In this document: piece by piece, positions 62,463 to 63,754 of the stretch
Layout of the letters: every line of letters begins with the position of its first letter
How positions within the stretch are numbered: position 1 is the first letter of the stretch
From: an uncultured Bacteroidia bacterium
Lineage (GTDB): Bacteria > Bacteroidota > Bacteroidia > Bacteroidales > UBA932
DNA: 63,754 nucleotides
NCBI GenBank assembly: GCA_902778105.1
Contig: CACYWN010000020.1
Span: forward strand, 1-63,754
Direction: 5' to 3'
Position numbers and translations under genes: made by a program
The notes under the pieces: model-generated
The model's database searches: none
The model's input: the letters and a program-made list of their open reading frames with translations, nothing else
What the model was told of the DNA's origin: nothing

Positions 62463-62470
62463 CAAAGATA
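62463..62470 (-). promoter_or_regulatory. -7 box of pfkA
   Basis: Minus strand TATCTTTG, perfect, 23 bases before the ATG. Confidence 0.6.
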
Positions 62471-62481
62471 AGAAAAAAGCG

Positions 62482-62489
62482 TAACTTTG
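62482..62489 (+). promoter_or_regulatory. -7 box of dusB
   Basis: TAACTTTG, perfect, only four bases before the GTG start, so the transcript is probably leaderless. Confidence 0.6.
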
Positions 62490-62493
62490 CAGC

Positions 62494-63525
62494 GTGAAAA
62501 TCGGGAACATCGACTTGGGACCGCGCCCTGTTGTGCTGGCGCCCATGGAGGACGTGACGGACGCGTCCTTCCGCATCCTGTGCCGGGAAGCCGGCGCGGC
62601 CATGGTCACGACGGAGTTCGTTCCGTCGGACGGCCTCATCCGCGACGCCTCCAAGGCGATCGCGAAGATGCGTACCCTGGAGGAGGAGTCCCCCGTCGCC
62701 ATCCAGATATACGGCCATATCCCGGAATCGATGGTTGATGCGGCCCGGATGGCCGACCGGGCGGCGGAACTCGCCGGGGGCCACGGGGCCGACGTCATCG
62801 ACATCAACTGGGGCTGTCCGGTGTCAAAGATCGCCGGCCGGGGCGCCGGAAGCGGGATGATGCGGGAACCGGACAAGCTGGTCGCCATCACGAAAGCCAT
62901 CGTGGACGCCGTCAGGACCCCCGTCACCGTCAAGACCCGCCTGGGCTGGGACGAAAGCTCCAAGATCATCGTGGACCTCGCTGAACGCCTGCAGGACGTG
63001 GGCATCCAGGCCCTCACCATCCATGGCCGCACCCGCTGCCAGATGTACAAGGGCGAGGCCGACTGGACCCTCATCGGGGCGGTGAAGGAGAATCCCCGGA
63101 TGCACATTCCCATCATCGGCAACGGGGACATCAACAGCGCTTCACGTGCGAAGGAGATGTTCGACCGCTACGGGGTGGACGGGGTGATGGTCGGCCGGGC
63201 GAGTTTCGGCCATCCGTGGATCTTTACGGAAATCAGGCATCTGCTGGACACCGGAGAAGAAATGCCCCCGATGAGCGTCCGGGACCGCGTGACCCTCGCC
63301 AAACGGCATTTCGGCCTGTCGCTGGACCTCAAGGGGCCGGTCACCGGCATTTTCGAGATGCGGCGCCATCTGTCCTGCTACTTCAAGGGCCTGCCCGGTT
63401 TCAAGGAAACCCGCATCAAACTCGTCACATCCAAGGATCCCGAAGAAATCCTCCGTACCCTGGACTACGTCGCGGAAAGATGGGGCGACGAAGCGCCGGA
63501 GGCGGAGTCGGCATACGGAATATAG
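62494..63525 (+). CDS. dusB: tRNA-dihydrouridine synthase, DusB type
   Basis: 343 residues with a GTG start placed by the -7 box. FMN-barrel motifs: [49 protein letters not shown] (catalytic Cys in NWGCP), [22 protein letters not shown], and [12 protein letters not shown]. Reduces uridines in the D-loop of tRNA. It is divergent from pfkA. Confidence 0.95.
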   Translation: MKIGNIDLGPRPVVLAPMEDVTDASFRILCREAGAAMVTTEFVPSDGLIRDASKAIAKMRTLEEESPVAIQIYGHIPESMVDAARMADRAAELAGGHGADVIDINWGCPVSKIAGRGAGSGMMREPDKLVAITKAIVDAVRTPVTVKTRLGWDESSKIIVDLAERLQDVGIQALTIHGRTRCQMYKGEADWTLIGAVKENPRMHIPIIGNGDINSASRAKEMFDRYGVDGVMVGRASFGHPWIFTEIRHLLDTGEEMPPMSVRDRVTLAKRHFGLSLDLKGPVTGIFEMRRHLSCYFKGLPGFKETRIKLVTSKDPEEILRTLDYVAERWGDEAPEAESAYGI

Positions 63526-63532
63526 TCAATCA

Positions 63533-63564
63533 TTTGGTAATTTGCCGAATAATTGCTACCTTTG
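63533..63564 (+). promoter_or_regulatory. Promoter of rplM
   Basis: TTTG at 63533-63536, 20 bases, TACCTTTG at 63557-63564. Both boxes are perfect. Confidence 0.8.
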
Positions 63565-63598
63565 CGGTCCCCAAAAAGTGTGGGGATCGCATTTTTTT
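63564..63598 (+). terminator. Terminator-like hairpin in the rplM leader (possible L13 attenuator)
   Basis: GCGGTCCCCA pairs with TGGGGATCGC (one G-T pair), loop AAAAGTG, followed by A and seven T. It begins right at the expected transcription start, so it would stop rplM transcripts rather than dusB alone. Leaders for L13 have been described in Bacteroidia; I cannot confirm a match to that motif. Confidence 0.7.
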
Positions 63599-63625
63599 AT
63601 TGTTAAACCATTAACTATCAAGACA

Positions 63626-63754
63626 GTGGACACACTTAGCTACAAGACAGTTTCGCTGAACAAGGCGACTGTGAACAAGGAGTGGCTCGTCATTGATGCA
63701 ACCGACCTCATCCTGGGTCGCCTGGCTTCCCGCGTCGCCCTCGTGCTCCGCGGC
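63626..63754 (+). CDS. rplM: 50S ribosomal protein L13, 3' end outside window
   Basis: First 43 residues, GTG start: MDTLSYKTVSLNKATVNKEW, then LVIDATDLILGRLASRVALV. This matches the Bacteroidota L13 N-terminus. It binds 23S rRNA early in 50S assembly. The gene runs off the window; rpsI would be expected next. Confidence 0.95.
   Translation, partial: MDTLSYKTVSLNKATVNKEWLVIDATDLILGRLASRVALVLRG

Overview
This window comes from a high-GC member of the Bacteroidota, most likely an uncultured gut-type Bacteroidales. The evidence is consistent throughout: promoters carry the Bacteroidota -7 box TAnnTTTG (often with a TTTG/TTG box about 20 bp upstream), start codons lack clear Shine-Dalgarno sequences, there is a SusC/SusD pair with a periplasmic-propeller regulator, a BACON-domain glycosidase lipoprotein, and the F-type ATP synthase genes run in the order atpD-C-B-E-F-H-A-G. 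No stretch longer than about 300 bases lacks a gene. I saw no rRNA, tRNA, CRISPR array or prophage.

Layout. 1-2804: ABC efflux ATPase (cut by the window edge) and its FtsX-type permease. 2819-4604: ispF and a histidine acid phosphatase. 4812-12518: susC, susD and an unusual kinase-less HTCS-like regulator. 12567-18283: housekeeping genes (mutL, rhomboid protease, EEP nuclease/phosphatase, tsaC, rsmE, phosphodiesterase). 18390-21611: small lipoprotein, radA, membrane-anchored peptide deformylase, radical SAM protein. 21622-25813: membrane LytTR regulator, Omp85-like barrel, GH43 lipoprotein. 25868-32788: a surface system of a DUF4353-like lipoprotein, VTC-domain protein, DUF4956 and DUF2490 proteins beside a LytS/LytTR two-component pair. 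32792-37591: DPP-IV peptidase, galE, PBP4. 37648-44353: ATP synthase operon with in-frame repeats and two broken genes. 44362-48033: a six-gene envelope/hemW operon plus a coiled-coil protein. 48099-52978: aminopeptidase P, a RAYT transposase and S41-lipoprotein island, pyrH. 53084-60346: sdhC, trpB2 and frr, then pheA-aminotransferase-tyrA-DAHP synthase. 60303-63754: lpxK, pfkA, dusB and the start of rplM.

Most notable. (1) Two leader-peptide attenuators lie 2.3 kb apart: a Trp-Trp leader before trpB2, and a mixed Phe/Tyr leader before the phenylalanine/tyrosine operon. A terminator also sits directly behind the rplM promoter. (2) A family of short hairpin repeats, with a compensatory change in the stem, is inserted in frame into rsmE, atpB and atpG and supplies the atpC start codon, much like Rickettsia palindromic elements. 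(3) A RAYT transposase and an unrelated S41 lipoprotein sit between inverted repeats and share homologous 66-bp ends. (4) A tandem 20/21-bp-spaced operator is shared by the GH43 lipoprotein promoter and the LytS/LytTR promoter. (5) atpE and atpF are both disrupted in their first membrane helices.
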